DNA from: CAZPDM01 sp964585305
GTDB lineage: Bacteria; Planctomycetota; Uabimicrobiia; Uabimicrobiales; JABWCH01
DNA length: 16,575 bases
Assembly (NCBI GenBank): GCA_964585305.1
Contig: CAZPDM010000091.1
Location: 1 to 16,575 of the forward strand
Direction: 5' to 3'
The notes under the pieces were generated by a model, which saw only the letters and a list, made by a program, of their open reading frames with translations, was not told the DNA's origin and searched no databases. The translations under genes were made by a program, and so were the position numbers. Below, one piece after another: positions 15,390-16,575 of this stretch; within the stretch, counting starts at the first letter, position 1; the number at the start of each line of letters is the position of its first letter.

Positions 15390-15698
15390 ATGATAGTTAC
15401 AACTGTTACTGTATATGTAAAAAAAGAATATATTAACGATTTTATTGCTATTACAATTGAAAATCATAATGGTGCAATTCAAGAATCTGGAAATATAAGA
15501 TTTGATTTTTTGCAATGCAGTGATGATCCTACTAGATTTTTGTTATATGAAGTTTATGAATCAGAAGAAGCTATTAAAGCACACAGAGAAACCGCCCATT
15601 ATAAAAAATGGAGAGAGACTGTAACAAATTGGATGGCAAAACCTCGCGAAGCTGTTAAACACAGTGTTATTCGACCAGTTGACAAAAGTGAATGGTAG
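15390..15698 (+). CDS. ABM-type monooxygenase, LsrG-like
   Basis: A 102-residue single-domain protein of the antibiotic biosynthesis monooxygenase (ferredoxin-like) fold. It resembles LsrG, which acts on phosphorylated autoinducer-2, and the many small putative quinol monooxygenases. Signature blocks seen are the N-terminal beta strand MIVTTVTVYV, NHNGAIQESGNIRFDFLQ, DDPTRFLLYEVYESEEAIKAH and TAHYKKW. The ATG at 15390 is preferred because GGGAGAA lies just upstream. No cofactor site is expected in this family. The following alcohol dehydrogenase starts seven bases after its stop, so the two are probably cotranscribed, which suggests a shared small carbonyl or quinone substrate. The actual substrate is unknown. 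Confidence 0.85.
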   Translation: MIVTTVTVYVKKEYINDFIAITIENHNGAIQESGNIRFDFLQCSDDPTRFLLYEVYESEEAIKAHRETAHYKKWRETVTNWMAKPREAVKHSVIRPVDKSEW

Positions 15699-15705
15699 TG
15701 AATTT

Positions 15706-16560
15706 ATGCAACTTCAAGAAAAAATTATAAATTTCAAATGGGCAAGACTACCACAAATTTATTTTGGTGCGGGAACATTTCAAGAATTCCCCAAGATTCT
15801 TGAGGAATTTTCGGCAAAATGTATTTTACTCGTTACAGGAAAGAAATCTTTTGATATTTCTATCGAAGGGCAAATTTTAAAAGAAAATTTAAAAAAATCA
15901 AACATCTATTTTGAACAGATAAAAATTTCAGGAGAACCTACTCCAAATTTCATAGATACAATTTGTGAAGAATATCGACAGAAAAATATATCTTTAGTAT
16001 GTGCCATTGGGGGTGGAAGTGTTTTAGATTCTGGGAAAGCAATCTCGGCTATGTTACTTCATAAAAATGAATCTGTAAAAGATTATTTAGAAGGCATAGG
16101 AGAAAAAGAATATTGTGGTCCAAAAATTCCTTTTGTTGCAATTCCTACAACAGCTGGGACAGGAAGTGAAGTTACTAAAAATGCAGTATTAAGCCAGATT
16201 GGAAAAAATGGATTTAAGAGATCTTTAAGACATGATTTGTTGATTCCAGAGGTTGCAATTTGTGATCCCCGATTGATGCTCACCGCTCCACAAAATATAA
16301 CAGCAGCGTGTGGGATGGATGCCTTTACACAATTATTAGAAGCATTTGTTTCTACTAAAAGTAATCCTTTTAGTGATGCTTTATGTTGGAGTGGAATGCA
16401 AGCAGTTGCAAGGAGTTTAACTGCTGCTTATCAAAATGGCAATGATCTGTTAGCACGTACAGATATGGCTTATGCTGCACTCGTATCTGGTATAGTTTTG
16501 GCTAATGTTGGTTTAGGAGTTATTCATGGGTGCGAACTGTTGGCTATAAGTCCTAACTAG
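15706..16560 (+). pseudogene. Iron-type (group III) alcohol dehydrogenase, truncated at the window edge
   Basis: An open frame of 284 residues where the family is usually about 380-400. Seen: FGAGTF near the N terminus, the NAD-binding GGGSVLDSGK (102-111), PTTAGTGSEVT (147-157), DPRLMLTAP, and GMDAFTQLLEAFVS with metal-ligand Asp205. The position usually occupied by the first His ligand (D-x3-H) is Gln209, as in some subfamilies. After GLGVIHG (ends at residue 275, base 16530) the similarity stops abruptly, nine unrelated residues follow, and the frame ends. The downstream region that should carry the remaining His ligands is missing. No other frame restores it before base 16575. Either the gene is interrupted by an insertion, or the contig end is misassembled. 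If the gene is really cut here the product is inactive. The ATG at 15706 is my choice; a GTG further upstream would overlap the previous gene. Confidence 0.8.
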
Positions 16561-16575
16561 GTAACTAGTGAGGAT
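16531..16575. other. Foreign or misassembled tail after the ADH break
   Basis: The last 45 bases do not continue the dehydrogenase in any frame. They carry TAACTAG twice (16554-16560 and 16562-16568) with stop codons in several frames. It may be the edge of a mobile element or an assembly artefact; too short to identify. Confidence 0.45.

Overview
The window (about 16.6 kb, AT-rich throughout) looks like a chromosomal segment of a low-GC, Gram-negative-type bacterium. Planctomycetota or a relative in the PVC group is my best guess. Three things point that way: an N-terminal Cys4 zinc ribbon of the CPxC...G...CPxC kind that is very common in planctomycete proteins, an FHA-domain envelope protein, and a scattered cell-wall gene cluster. 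The taxon is an inference, not proven. Both ends look like contig edges: the left end starts with a small palindrome, and the right end breaks an alcohol dehydrogenase gene abruptly.

Layout. (1) 290-6336, minus strand: a four-gene, closely packed operon. In transcription order it holds a Gfo/Idh/MocA-SDR fusion oxidoreductase, mraY, ftsW, and an FHA-TM-HlyD-like envelope protein, and it ends at an intrinsic terminator (210-238). This is a remnant of a division/cell-wall cluster with murD and murG absent between and after mraY and ftsW. (2) 6427-8360, plus strand: a sigma70-type promoter, a strikingly GC-rich (about 53 percent against about 8-25 percent in the adjacent sequence), highly structured RNA of about 310 nt closed by a terminal inverted repeat, an intrinsic terminator, a second structured leader, and a reverse transcriptase gene. 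The RT carries the retron hallmarks NAxxH and VTG plus YADD, with an N-terminal zinc ribbon. (3) 8387-10920, plus strand: rpsO and pnp, with a hairpin before the rpsO ribosome binding site and a strong hairpin terminator or processing site between the two. (4) 10988-14041, minus strand: a 1,017-residue hybrid sensor kinase (two TM, PAS-PAS-GAF-PAS, HisKA-HATPase, receiver), sharing a bidirectional terminator with pnp. (5) 14316-16560, plus strand: a phosphotransacetylase, an LsrG-like ABM monooxygenase and a truncated iron-type alcohol dehydrogenase, probably a small fermentative or aldehyde-handling cassette.

The most interesting system is region 2. I read it as a candidate retron, or retron-like RT plus structured RNA, of unusual form. 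The RNA is large and multibranched instead of one msd hairpin. It has its own promoter and its own terminator, so it is separated from the RT transcription unit. The RT has a zinc-ribbon fusion, and no separate effector gene is visible next to it. Whether the RNA is really the msr-msd template, or an independent housekeeping or regulatory RNA that happens to sit next to the RT, cannot be decided from this sequence alone.
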